From: Armatimonadota bacterium
Lineage (GTDB): Bacteria > Armatimonadota > Hebobacteria > CAIYQO01
DNA length: 64,000 bases
Assembly (NCBI GenBank): GCA_029553475.1
Contig: JAKPKV010000114.1
Coordinates: forward strand, 62,001-126,000
Direction of reading: 5' to 3'
Position numbers and translations under genes: made by a program. Of this stretch, positions 8,934 to 17,205 are shown piece after piece; the first letter of the stretch is position 1, and every line of letters starts with the position of its first letter. The notes beneath the pieces are model-generated. The model saw only the letters and a list, made by a program, of their open reading frames with translations. It was not told the origin of the DNA and made no database searches.

Positions 8934-9581
8934 TTACCGCTCGCCCGCCCGCCGCACGTAAATATCCCCCGCCAGCGCGCTGTCCACGGCGATCTGCGTC
9001 TGGCCGACCTGGAAGACCACGCTGGGGAAGAGCTGGATGACGTGCACCGCCGCGCCGGGCAGCGCGCCGAGGGCCATGAGTTTCTGCACGGTCTCCGGCT
9101 GGCGGCTGGAGAGGTAGGCGATGGTGCCGCGCTCGTCCTTTTTCATGGTGGAGAGCGGCGCGATGGCCGCGTCGGCGGCGCGCTTTTGCTCCCGGCAGCA
9201 TGGGCCGGGCGGGATGGCGCGGCCGTGCGGGCAGGTTTTTGGGTGACCGAGCAGCGTGCAGATGTGTTCATCCACGCCGTGATGCAGCGAGTGCTCGAAT
9301 TCGCAGGCGGCGTGGTCCACGTCCCGGCCGTGCACGTCAATCACGTCGTGCAGCAGGCGCTCCGCCAGCCGGTGCCGCCGCACCGCCCGCTCCGCCTTCG
9401 CCAGCCCGTCCTGCGTCAGCGTCACCCCGCCGTCCTCGAGCACGGCCAGGTGGTGCCGCAAGAGCTCCCCCATGCCGCGATCGGACAACGCCGGCAACTC
9501 CCCCGTATACCCCTCGTGCTGGCGCATATACAGATGCTCCAGGTAATCTTCCACTTCCGGCGATAAATGCTGGTGTGACAT
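8934..9581 (-). CDS. DtxR/MntR-family metal-dependent regulator with FeoA-like tail
   Basis: A protein of 215 residues. It begins with the DtxR signature HLSPEVEDYLEHLYM and continues with TLTQDGLAKAERAVRRHRLAERLL and ACEFEHSLHHGVDEHI, the dimerisation and metal-binding helices. A Cys-rich stretch (GHPKTCPHGRAIPPGPCC) and a C-terminal FeoA/SH3-like domain (RGTIAYLSSRQPETVQKLMALG) follow. The helix-turn-helix seems about eight residues shorter than usual between YMRQHEG and GVTLTQDG, so its DNA binding may be altered. It is the last gene of the feo operon, after the zinc-ribbon gene. Function as an iron-responsive regulator is inferred from family and context. Confidence 0.85.
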   Translation of the reverse strand: MSHQHLSPEVEDYLEHLYMRQHEGYTGELPALSDRGMGELLRHHLAVLEDGGVTLTQDGLAKAERAVRRHRLAERLLHDVIDVHGRDVDHAACEFEHSLHHGVDEHICTLLGHPKTCPHGRAIPPGPCCREQKRAADAAIAPLSTMKKDERGTIAYLSSRQPETVQKLMALGALPGAAVHVIQLFPSVVFQVGQTQIAVDSALAGDIYVRRAGER

Positions 9582-9627
9582 GGTCTGTGCCTTTACTCCC
9601 CGCCCGGCTCGTGAGGGCCGGACGAAC

Positions 9628-9837
9628 TCACGACGATTTTCCCGTCAACTTCGCCACCAGGTCCGCAATCGCCCCCGGCAGCCGCGCCGGCGCGGGCATC
9701 TCATAGCCGCAGCGCGGGCAGCGCACCTTGCGGCAGCCGCCCGTGCCGAATAACGCGCAATTTCCGCACGACGTCGCCCCCTCCTCCGCGGTGAAGCGAT
9801 GGCCGCACAGATCACAGGTAAGCGTCGGTGTTGCCAT
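9628..9837 (-). CDS. small zinc-ribbon protein of the feo operon
   Basis: A protein of 69 residues. Cysteines occur as CDLCGH near the N-terminus, then CGNC, then CRKVRCPRCGYEMP, which suggests one or two metal knuckles of the rubredoxin/zinc-ribbon type. The C-terminus is a short amphipathic helix (LPGAIADLVAKLTGK). It starts eight bases after the stop of the DUF1963 gene and precedes the DtxR-type gene, so it is read with the feo operon. The ribosome-binding site is weak, so translational coupling is likely. A role in iron handling is an inference from its position. I do not recognise a named family. Confidence 0.75.
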   Translation of the reverse strand: MATPTLTCDLCGHRFTAEEGATSCGNCALFGTGGCRKVRCPRCGYEMPAPARLPGAIADLVAKLTGKSS

Positions 9838-9844
9838 TTTTCAT

Positions 9845-10714
9845 TCAATCGCACTGTTTTCCCACGAGTACATTGTCAAAACAGTGCCGCGCAAGGTCGT
9901 CGCTGTGAATCCAGAAATAGACCATCGCGAAGCCAAAGGCTCCGCTGCCATCATCGAGCAACTGGAGTAGTAGCTGCCAGTCACGGGCTTGCGTTCCACG
10001 AATAGGGTTGAATACGTCAGCACAGTCCGTGCGCATATCGTTCTGCAGCCGGTAGGCCTGCCCGAGTATTTGATCAGATGGATCGCGCCAACGGTCGGTA
10101 AATGCATCGCTGCATTGAAAATTAAATAACGCATCGCCCTCGGCTTCCGGCAGCTCAAGCATTAACATTTCCAGCGAATCGTAGCTGTCAGGCTCGCTGA
10201 TGAAGTGCGAAAACCGTAATGCGAACTGCTGCAGCACGAAATGGTGCCGCCACCCAGCATCTGATAATGCACACACCATTCCAGCATCATTACAGGACAC
10301 CTCTAGCTCATCCGGAATCGCAGGCACTGGGTGAGGGACCAGGGGGCCACCCTCTGGTGTGAAATGCCTGACGACCGCCGCACCGAGATCATCCGCTTTG
10401 TCTCCCCAGGGTTGCTGGCTCGCATAAAAGAATGACAGCACCCCCTCATGTGGAAGGCGCTGGTCGGTGTCATGCGGCGCGACATCCGCCAGATTGAGCT
10501 GCGCGATGAAGGTCATTGGAATATCGCGCCAGCTAGGCCATGTTGCCGTGGCCGGCATATCGGGATAGCCTCCGCGCTTCGAGGTACCAACCGGCAGCGG
10601 GCTCCGCGCGGGTGTAGATGCTAAGGTGATCGCGTTCTGTTGAAATGCTGCCAGATGCTCGGCAATGTAGCCGAACCCCTGCTCTTCCATCAGTTTATGT
10701 AGCGGAGTTTTCAT
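9845..10714 (-). CDS. DUF1963 (YwqG-like) protein
   Basis: A protein of 289 residues. The family pattern is clear: KRGGYPDMPATATWPSW near residue 50, then MTFIAQLNLADV, GVLSFFYASQQPWGD and near the C-terminus WQLLLQLLDDGSGAFGFA with a final DLARHCFDNVLV. DUF1963 proteins are cytosolic and of unknown function. The gene lies between feoB and the zinc-ribbon gene with small gaps. Its base composition is visibly less GC-rich than its neighbours and it uses more A/T-ending codons. This suggests a later insertion into the operon. No signal peptide or membrane segment is seen. Confidence 0.85.
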   Translation of the reverse strand: MKTPLHKLMEEQGFGYIAEHLAAFQQNAITLASTPARSPLPVGTSKRGGYPDMPATATWPSWRDIPMTFIAQLNLADVAPHDTDQRLPHEGVLSFFYASQQPWGDKADDLGAAVVRHFTPEGGPLVPHPVPAIPDELEVSCNDAGMVCALSDAGWRHHFVLQQFALRFSHFISEPDSYDSLEMLMLELPEAEGDALFNFQCSDAFTDRWRDPSDQILGQAYRLQNDMRTDCADVFNPIRGTQARDWQLLLQLLDDGSGAFGFAMVYFWIHSDDLARHCFDNVLVGKQCD

Positions 10715-10763
10715 CCCAACACCCGGAACGACACGGCGGGCGTTCCCTATAAAACCCTTTCAA

Positions 10764-12941
10764 TTACCGTCCCATCCATCCCGTCGCCATCAACATCACC
10801 CGCAGCAGCGCGCCCGCGCCGAAGGAGATGATCAGCACGAAGGCGGCCATGCCGAGGGCGGTCCGCAGGCCGCGCTCCTTTTTCATCACCAGGAACTGGG
10901 CGATGCAGGGGAGGAACAGGGTGAAGGTGACGGCGGAGACCACCACCTGCACCGGCGAGAGCAGGCCGTCGGCGAACAGGTCCGCCAGCCCGGCCGCGCC
11001 GAAGTCGCGCCGGAAAAAGCCGGTGAGCAGGATGGTGCCGCCGGTGAATTTCAGCGCCGGGTTCTGCGCCACGTCGGCGGTGGTGGGCAGCCCGATCAGC
11101 GCCGCCAGCGGATCCAGCGCGCGCTCGATGGCGCCGAACAGGCCCGCGTGCGGCACGAACGCGAGCTGTCCGCCCTGCAGCGTGAGCGAGCCGAGCCAGA
11201 GCAAGACGCTGGCGAGGATGAAGAGCGGCAGCACCTCGATGAAGTACCATTCCAGCCGCGTGTAGGTCTTCACCAGCACGTTGCTGATGCGGGGCAGGCG
11301 CAGCGGGGGCAGCTCGATATAGAAGTGCGGCCGCTGCCCGGGCAGCACCTTCGCCGCCAGCAGCCCCACGGTGAGGAAGATGAGCACGATCACGGCGACG
11401 TAGATGCCCAGCGCCGCCGGCCCCACCTGGCTGAGCATGCCCAGAAACACGCCGCTCTGCGCCGAGCAGGGGATGGCCAGCGCCAGCAGCAGCGTGACGA
11501 TGATGCGCTCGCGCCGCGTCTCCAGCACGCGGGTGGTCATCGTCGCCATGGTGTCGCAGCCGAAACCGAGCACCAGCGGGATCACCGCGCGGCCGTTGAG
11601 GCCGATCTGCTTGAAGATGCGGTCAATCAGCATCGCCAGCCGCGGCAGGTAGCCGCTGTCTTCCATGAGGGAGAAGACCAGGAAAAATAACCCGACGATG
11701 GGCAGCACGATCGCCACCGCGTAGGTGATGCCCAGCGTGAAGATGCCATACTCACCGACGAAGAGGTTCGACCAGAGCGGCGGCAGCCATCCCTCGATGA
11801 CGCTGGTCAGCCAGGGATTGATGATGCCGCCGAAGAGATTTTCCTCCAGCAGCCCCACCAGCGTGCCCGCGCCGAACATGCCGACGAACTGGTAGATGCC
11901 GAAGTAGAGCACCAGCGCCACCACCGGCAGCCCGGCCAGCGGGTGCATGAGCAGTTGCGACAGCCACTCCAGCTTCGGCCGTTGCTGCTCGGCGGGCGCC
12001 TGCACCGTGCGCGCGATGATGTCATTCGCGACCGCCTGCCGCCGCAGCGCGATGACGATGCGCAATGGCTGGGCGAATTGCGCCGCCGTTTCCGCCACGA
12101 TGGCGCGCACCTGCGCCAGCGCCGCCGGCGAGGCCCGCGCGGCCACCAGCGCCTCGATCTCCGCGTCCCCCTGCAGCAGCAGCAGCGCCAGCGCCCGCTC
12201 GGCCAGCGCCGCCGGCCGCCCGATGAGCGCGATAATCGCCCCGACCGCCCGCTCGATCCGCGCGTCATACGTGATGCACACCCCGCCCACCGGAGTCGCG
12301 GAGTCGCCCTCCGCGCACACCGGGGCCGCGGAGTTGTACTCCGCACACTCCGCACGTGCGGTCATCGCCGCGCCCAGCGCCGCCCGCAGCTCTGCGATCC
12401 CGCGCCCGCTGGCGCCGGCGGTGCCCAGCACGGGGATGCCCAGGGCGCGGCCGAGCTCCGCCGCGTCGAAGCGGAAGCCCAGCTCCTCCGCTTCGTCCAG
12501 CATGTTCAGCGCCAGCGTCACCGGGAGATCCGCTTCCAGCAGTTGCAGCGTCATCGGCAGCATGCGCTGCAGATTTTTCGCGTCCACCACGTGCAGCACC
12601 TGGCGGGGGTGCTCCTCCAGCAGCAGGCGGCGGGCGACGGCTTCTTCCTCGGTGATGGGCAGCAGGGCATACATCCCCGGCGTATCCACCACCTCCACCG
12701 CGCAGCCGCCGACGGTTGTGTGCCCGCGCGAGACTTCCACCGTCGTGCCGGGGTAGTTGGACACGGTCACGTAGGCGCCGGTGAGGCGGTTGAAGATGAC
12801 GCTCTTGCCCACGTTCGGGCAGCCGATGATGGCGAGCAGCGGGTGCCCGCTGGCGCGCGCGGGTTCGGCGCACGGGCAGGGATCTTTCGCTGTGGGCGCT
12901 GTGGGCGCTGTGGGCCGCGGCAGCCGGGGCAGCGTAGTCAT
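10764..12941 (-). CDS. feoB: ferrous iron transport protein B
   Basis: A protein of 725 residues. The G domain has GCPNVGKSVIFNRLTG (G1, about residues 40-55), the TT of SNYPGTTVEV (G2), DTPGMY (G3) and NMLD (G4). The membrane domain carries two Gate-like regions and roughly eight to ten helices (IVLPIVGLFFLVFSLMEDSG; PLVLGFGCDTMATMTTR). It imports Fe2+ across the inner membrane. Two oddities are seen. The N-terminus has a PTAPTAPTA repeat. Between the G domain and the helical linker, at about residues 199-218, lie two tandem ten-residue units (CAEYNSAAPV, CAEGDSATPV) that come from a 30-bp DNA repeat. Its start overlaps the upstream regulator stop by four bases. No separate feoA is seen; FeoA-like domains are fused to the two regulators. 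Confidence 0.96.
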   Translation of the reverse strand: MTTLPRLPRPTAPTAPTAKDPCPCAEPARASGHPLLAIIGCPNVGKSVIFNRLTGAYVTVSNYPGTTVEVSRGHTTVGGCAVEVVDTPGMYALLPITEEEAVARRLLLEEHPRQVLHVVDAKNLQRMLPMTLQLLEADLPVTLALNMLDEAEELGFRFDAAELGRALGIPVLGTAGASGRGIAELRAALGAAMTARAECAEYNSAAPVCAEGDSATPVGGVCITYDARIERAVGAIIALIGRPAALAERALALLLLQGDAEIEALVAARASPAALAQVRAIVAETAAQFAQPLRIVIALRRQAVANDIIARTVQAPAEQQRPKLEWLSQLLMHPLAGLPVVALVLYFGIYQFVGMFGAGTLVGLLEENLFGGIINPWLTSVIEGWLPPLWSNLFVGEYGIFTLGITYAVAIVLPIVGLFFLVFSLMEDSGYLPRLAMLIDRIFKQIGLNGRAVIPLVLGFGCDTMATMTTRVLETRRERIIVTLLLALAIPCSAQSGVFLGMLSQVGPAALGIYVAVIVLIFLTVGLLAAKVLPGQRPHFYIELPPLRLPRISNVLVKTYTRLEWYFIEVLPLFILASVLLWLGSLTLQGGQLAFVPHAGLFGAIERALDPLAALIGLPTTADVAQNPALKFTGGTILLTGFFRRDFGAAGLADLFADGLLSPVQVVVSAVTFTLFLPCIAQFLVMKKERGLRTALGMAAFVLIISFGAGALLRVMLMATGWMGR
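12288..12347. repeat. two tandem 30-bp palindromic repeats inside feoB
   Basis: Two adjacent 30-base units (12288-12317 and 12318-12347) share the pattern CACCGG-G-CGCGGAGT---CTCCGC-CA. Each holds a small palindrome, GCGGAGT-TGT-ACTCCGC in the second unit. The same sequence occurs at 24197-24256 and twice, inverted, at 55657-55768. Here the length is a multiple of three and the reading frame of feoB is kept. Confidence 0.85.
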
Positions 12942-13603
12942 GCGCGCGCCCCCGGCTCCACCAGCAGGTGCGCGGCGATCTCCCGCGACAGCGCAAAACG
13001 TTCCGCGCCGGTGTCCACCGTGAGCGGGCCGTCAAAGGGCGCGGCCGCGTGCACCGTCACCACCGCGCCCGGCCGCAGCCCGCTGGCGTGCAGGTATTCC
13101 AGCAACGCCGCGCTCTCGTTGAGGATGCGGCGCAGCGTGGCCGGCTCCCCGAGCGGCGCCGCCGTCAGCGGCGTCAGCGCCGGCGACTCCCCCCCCAGGG
13201 GATTGCCATGCGGACAGGTGGCGGGGTGGTGCAGCGCGTCCAGCAGGTACGCCTCCACCTCGTCGTCAATCACGTGCTCGAAGCGGCAGGCGATTTCGTG
13301 CGCCCGCGCCCACGGCATCCCCAGCAGGTCGGTGAGCAGGCACTCCGCCAGCCGGTGCCGGCGGCGCAACGTGGCCGCGCAGGCCTGCCCGCGCGCGGTG
13401 AGCACCGCACCCGTGCGCCGGTCATACGTCACCAGCCCCTGCTCGCTCATGCGGCGCAGCATCCCCAGCGCCGAGGGCGGCGCCACCGCCAACTCCCGCG
13501 CCAGCTCGGTCAGCGTCGCCGCCTCCCCGCGCTCCTGAATCCGGCAAATCGCCTCCAGATATTCCTCCACCTGCGCGCTCACGTCCGCCGCTCCGACCGT
13601 CAC
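12938..13603 (-). CDS. DtxR/MntR-family iron regulator with FeoA-like tail, first gene of feo operon
   Basis: A protein of about 221 residues. An intact winged helix is seen (QVEEYLEAICRIQERGE, ATLTELARELAVAPPSALGM, GLVTYDRRTGAVLTARG). Metal-binding and dimerisation helices follow (RRHRLAECLL, AHEIACRFEHVIDDEVEAYL), then a Cys/His stretch (HHPATCPHGNPLGG) and a C-terminal FeoA/SH3-like domain (LRPGAVVTVHAAAPFDGPLTV). The GTG at 13603 has GGAGGGG before it; a GTG at 13621 is possible but has no such site. The stop overlaps the feoB start. Autoregulation is likely because a DtxR-like dyad lies over the predicted transcription start. Iron is the probable co-repressor by family and context. Confidence 0.9.
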   Translation of the reverse strand: MTVGAADVSAQVEEYLEAICRIQERGEAATLTELARELAVAPPSALGMLRRMSEQGLVTYDRRTGAVLTARGQACAATLRRRHRLAECLLTDLLGMPWARAHEIACRFEHVIDDEVEAYLLDALHHPATCPHGNPLGGESPALTPLTAAPLGEPATLRRILNESAALLEYLHASGLRPGAVVTVHAAAPFDGPLTVDTGAERFALSREIAAHLLVEPGARA

Positions 13604-13645
13604 CGCATCCCCTCCCCTCACCGTTAGGATGGTGAAAGCATGTCG

Positions 13646-13659
13646 TTAGCCCGAACTAA
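13646..13659. promoter_or_regulatory. DtxR-like operator dyad TTAG-N6-CTAA
   Basis: TTAGCCCGAACTAA is an imperfect inverted repeat whose ends match the outer parts of IdeR/DtxR boxes. It begins directly after the minus-strand -10 hexamer and so covers the predicted transcription start of the feo operon. A further CCTAA half-site lies at about 13623-13628. Binding by one of the two encoded regulators is an inference. Confidence 0.5.
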
Positions 13660-13688
13660 ATCATAGCGCCGCCGCCCGGGCGTGTCAA
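13660..13688 (-). promoter_or_regulatory. feo operon promoter TTGACA-17-TATGAT
   Basis: On the minus strand a perfect TTGACA (13688-13683) stands 17 bases from TATGAT (13665-13660). The leader to the GTG at 13603 is about 50 bases and holds the ribosome-binding site. A strong core promoter with an operator on the start site fits repression by metal-loaded regulator. Confidence 0.75.
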
Positions 13689-13852
13689 CCCCGCCCGGCG
13701 AGGACATCGGCGCTGCGGGCCCGCCCACAACTCCCCCGCCCCGCTGCCACGCCTCGCGGGAAAAAGGTGCCTCCCCCGCTCACGGCGAATCTCCCCTCCG
13801 GTTCCCCGCGGTTGTGTGGCGTCTCCGCCGCCGGGGTATACCGATAATCGGC

Positions 13853-14611
13853 ATGCCAACCCGTGAACTGCCCGACCACGAGACGGATTTCCTGACCCAT
13901 TTCGCGGAGCTGCGCGCGCGCCTGTGGTGGTGCGTGGCGGCGGTGGCCGCCATGATGGGGGTCGGCTGGTTCCTCTTCGAGCCGGCGTACGCCCTCCTCT
14001 GCGGGCCGGTGGTGGCGGCGGTGCGCGCGCAGGGGGGGACGGTGATGACCATGGGCCTGACGGAGGCCTTCTTCACGCGCGTCAAACTGGCGGGCGCGTT
14101 GGGACTCATCCTCGCCTCGCCGGTCATCCTCTGGCAGGTGTGGGCGTTCATCCGGCCGGGGCTCACCCCCCATGAGCGGCGCGTCGCCGCTCCGATCGCC
14201 CCCGCCATCTGTCTGCTCTTCCTCCTCGGCGCCGGGCTGGCCTACCTCCTGCTGCCGAAGATCATCGCCTTCTTCCTGTCGTATGTGGGTGATCTGCGGG
14301 GCGTCACCCCCAATCTCATGCTGCAGGACTCCATCAACTTCCCGCTGAAGGTGCTCGTCGCCTTCGGCCTCGGCTTTCAACTGCCGGTGGCGCTGGTGGC
14401 GCTGGTGGCGCTGCGCCTGCTCACGCCGCGCACGCTGCTGCGGCAGTGGCGCATCGCCCTGTTCGTGATGACCGTGCTCGCCGCCGTCATCACCCCCACC
14501 GCCGACCCCGTCAACTGGGCGCTGCTGATGATCCCCCTCTGCGTGCTCTACTTCGGCACCGTGCTCATCGCCTACCGGCTGGTGAACCCCGCCGCGGGGG
14601 AGGGCGCATGA
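13853..14611 (+). CDS. tatC: Sec-independent protein translocase TatC
   Basis: A protein of 252 residues with six predicted membrane helices. The family signature is complete: FLTHFAELRARLWW at the N-terminus, EAFFTRVKLAGALGLILASP-VILWQVWAFIRPGL in the middle and FPLKVLVAFGLGFQLPVALV followed by ITPTADPVNW. TatC recognises twin-arginine signal peptides in the inner membrane. No tatA or tatB is seen here. The frame stays open 57 codons upstream, but the ATG at 13853 gives the normal family length. A small palindrome (CCGATAATCGG, 13841-13851) sits directly before the ATG, where no good ribosome-binding site is seen. The stop overlaps the next start by four bases. Confidence 0.95.
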   Translation: MPTRELPDHETDFLTHFAELRARLWWCVAAVAAMMGVGWFLFEPAYALLCGPVVAAVRAQGGTVMTMGLTEAFFTRVKLAGALGLILASPVILWQVWAFIRPGLTPHERRVAAPIAPAICLLFLLGAGLAYLLLPKIIAFFLSYVGDLRGVTPNLMLQDSINFPLKVLVAFGLGFQLPVALVALVALRLLTPRTLLRQWRIALFVMTVLAAVITPTADPVNWALLMIPLCVLYFGTVLIAYRLVNPAAGEGA

Positions 14612-17205
14612 GGCACGGCACCGTCATCCTGCTCCTGCTCTCGCTGGCGGCGGCTTTCGCCTTCACCCCGGCGCGGCGCGGCAACGAGCTGCTCATTGAC
14701 GGCCAGCCCACCGCGCTCACCTTCGCCCGCGGCTGCGACGCCGTCGCCGACGTGCCCGCCTACCGCGCCGTCGGCTTCAACACCCTGCTCGTGCGCGTGG
14801 ATTCCCCGGCCCCCGCCAAGCTGGATTACGCGCGCGCCCTCATGGATGCCGCGCGGGACGCGGGGCTCTACGTGCTGCTGGAGCTGGTGCCCGGCAACTG
14901 GACCATGGAGCGCCGCGCCGCCCTGAACGACGAAGAGTACGCCGACCACGTCGCCTACTTCCTCGATACCGTCATCCCGGAGCTGAAAGACCACCCGCGG
15001 GTCATCGGCTGGCTCGTCAGCACGGTGCGGGAAGGGCAGCTCGTCTCCGACGTCGGCACCTTCAACGCCTTCCTGCGCGACAAGTACGGCACGGTGAAAA
15101 ACCTCTGTGACGCCTGGTCCACAGCGAAGACGCTCTCCGATCAGGACACGCGCGTCTATCGCGCCCGGGTGCCGTCCTTCGAGGTGCTCACCGAGCGCAA
15201 CGCGGTCGCGTTCGACGGCGGGCAGGCGGGCATTCGCCAACATATCGTCGCCGATGTGCAGGCGTATCAACAGAGCGTGCACGCGCGCGATGCCGACTTC
15301 CAGCGCTATCTGCGCGCGCGCTATCCCTCGATCGAGCGCCTCAACGCCGAGTGGAATTTCCAGTTCGAGGCCTGGGACAGCGTGCGCGTGGCCACGCTGC
15401 TCAAGCGGCAGGAGCAGCGCGGCGATCCCTCACCGCTCTCCATGCTGGAATACGCGCGCTACCAGGCGACGCTGCCCCGCGAGCTGCTCGCCTGGTGGGC
15501 GGAGCAGGTGCGCGCGCGCGACCCCCGCGGCCTGCTTTTTGCCGGCGGGCAGTACCGCTACCGCACCCTCGCCACCGTGCCGCCCGCCTATCACGGCATT
15601 TATGCGGAGTGTTATCCGGGCACCGTGGAGCCGGACCTGGAGCACCACGCGCCGCACGCGATCGATCTCGCCCGCCGCGGCAACCGCTTCATCGTCCTCG
15701 CCGGCATCCTCGCCGAACGCTCGGCCCCGCCGCGCTGCGTGAATTACCTCTACGAAGCGGCGCTGCATGGCGCGGCCGGGGTGGGGGTGTATCACTGGCA
15801 GACGCTGGCGCAATCGCCCGGCCACGCGGCGGCGGTGGCGGGCGCGTTGGCCGACCTCGCCGCGCGCCGCCTGCTCGGCCGCGTGCCGCGCCCCACCGCC
15901 GCCTTCGTCTACAGCCCCTATCCGCTGGGGCCGGCCACGCTGGAGCGCCCGCTGTATGGGTACCTGCAGGGCTACGTGCATTTCGGGCCCGGCCTGCTGT
16001 TCTTCACCTTCCGCAACGGCACCTGCTACGGGCAGTTCGACTACCTCGCGCCGGAAGACCTGCCGCTGGTGCCGCTGGCGCGCTACCAGGCCCTCCTCCT
16101 GCCCGCGGTCCTCGACTTCCCGGACGCCGCGCAGGACGCCCTCATCGCCTACGTGAGACACGGCGGCACCGCGGTGGCTGACCTCTCCCTCGGCATGCTG
16201 CAGATGAAGGGGAACAACCACTACTTGCCGGCGAAGATGCAAGAGCTTTTCGGCGTCATCAACACCCCCGGCCTGCGCCCCGTGCGGCTGAATCTGGAGG
16301 TGTATCGCGAGCACCCGCGCTTCCCGCTGCTGCTGCAGGGGCTGCGCTCCACCGGCGTGAGCAACGGCCTCGCCATCGGCCAGGCGGCGAGGGCGATCCC
16401 CCTCGCGGGCACCGATCTCCTCTGCACCACCACCCCGTCGCGCACCATTCAGCGGCCCACGCCGCGTCTGCATCGCCCGCTGGAAGCCAAGCCGATCACC
16501 GGCATCTTCATCCGCCGCCATGAACACGGCGTGGCGCTCTACGCGCCCTTCCCGCTCTACCAGTACTGGGCATCGGGCTCCATGCTCTTCGATGAGTTCC
16601 ATCGCAACCTCTTCGGCGCCGGCGTGGCGCTGGAGATGGAACGGCCCATGGACTTTTTGCCGTCCATGGCCAGCGCGGCGGCCTTTGCCGACGGCATCGC
16701 CCTCTGGACACGCGATCGCACCCTGCCGCGGCTGCGCATCACCAACCCCGCCCGCCGGCTTTTTGCTACCCAGGCCGGCAGCTGCGTGCTGGAGCCGAAC
16801 CGCACCATTGTCACCGGCGACACCGCCGGATATCATATCATCGAGGCGCTGCCCGTCACCGTGGATCCCGCCCCGTTCGCCGTGCGCGTGGCGGATTGCC
16901 AGCAGAGCAAGCAGGCCTTCACTCTGGACCTCGGCGCCGCCGACGAAGATGCCGGCAAATCCCTCATCCTCCGCGTGTCCGGCGGGGCGTACGCCATCGC
17001 CCCCGGCTCCCGCCATCGCGTCACCCTCGTCACCGAGCAGGCCGTGAAAGACTTCACCATCACCGCCGACGCCCGCGGCGTCCTCGTCCTCTCTCTCCCC
17101 GCCGCCCGCTGCCGCGTCCTCCTCGGCGGCGCCGACACCATCGTCGAACCCCAGCCCACCCCCGCCACCGACGGCGAACTCGTCATTGACGCGGACCCGC
17201 TGTAA
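14608..17205 (+). CDS. secreted GH42-like beta-galactosidase-type protein
   Basis: A protein of 865 residues with a signal peptide (MRHGTVILLLLSLAAAFAF). The N-terminal half is a TIM barrel of the GH42/GH5-like type (VGFNTLLVRVDSP, GLYVLLELVPGNW). It contains two copies of the GH42-like helix FNAFLRDKYGTVKNLCDAW and FQRYLRARYPSIERLNAEW. A central amidotransferase-like (trimerisation) fold follows from about residue 430 (LARYQALLLPAVLDF, YVRHGGTAVADLSLG). The C-terminal 200 residues are beta-rich. The ATGA overlap with tatC implies coupled translation, an unusual partner for tatC. The substrate cannot be told. The family call rests on motifs only. Confidence 0.8.
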   Translation: MRHGTVILLLLSLAAAFAFTPARRGNELLIDGQPTALTFARGCDAVADVPAYRAVGFNTLLVRVDSPAPAKLDYARALMDAARDAGLYVLLELVPGNWTMERRAALNDEEYADHVAYFLDTVIPELKDHPRVIGWLVSTVREGQLVSDVGTFNAFLRDKYGTVKNLCDAWSTAKTLSDQDTRVYRARVPSFEVLTERNAVAFDGGQAGIRQHIVADVQAYQQSVHARDADFQRYLRARYPSIERLNAEWNFQFEAWDSVRVATLLKRQEQRGDPSPLSMLEYARYQATLPRELLAWWAEQVRARDPRGLLFAGGQYRYRTLATVPPAYHGIYAECYPGTVEPDLEHHAPHAIDLARRGNRFIVLAGILAERSAPPRCVNYLYEAALHGAAGVGVYHWQTLAQSPGHAAAVAGALADLAARRLLGRVPRPTAAFVYSPYPLGPATLERPLYGYLQGYVHFGPGLLFFTFRNGTCYGQFDYLAPEDLPLVPLARYQALLLPAVLDFPDAAQDALIAYVRHGGTAVADLSLGMLQMKGNNHYLPAKMQELFGVINTPGLRPVRLNLEVYREHPRFPLLLQGLRSTGVSNGLAIGQAARAIPLAGTDLLCTTTPSRTIQRPTPRLHRPLEAKPITGIFIRRHEHGVALYAPFPLYQYWASGSMLFDEFHRNLFGAGVALEMERPMDFLPSMASAAAFADGIALWTRDRTLPRLRITNPARRLFATQAGSCVLEPNRTIVTGDTAGYHIIEALPVTVDPAPFAVRVADCQQSKQAFTLDLGAADEDAGKSLILRVSGGAYAIAPGSRHRVTLVTEQAVKDFTITADARGVLVLSLPAARCRVLLGGADTIVEPQPTPATDGELVIDADPL

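Noticed and set aside
1727-9566. Very long open frames on the plus strand opposite the carbohydrate and feo genes (up to about 1000 codons).
   Set aside because: They are antisense shadows of high-GC genes. They are rich in R, H, G and P, lack ribosome-binding sites and family motifs, and the opposite strand has clear proteins.
12288-12347. Regular 30-bp repeats that might be read as a small CRISPR array.
   Set aside because: There are only two adjoining units with no spacers, and they are translated within feoB.
13682-13852. An N-terminal extension of tatC by 57 codons.
   Set aside because: The extra residues are rich in P, R and G without similarity to TatC, and the feo promoter lies at its start on the other strand.
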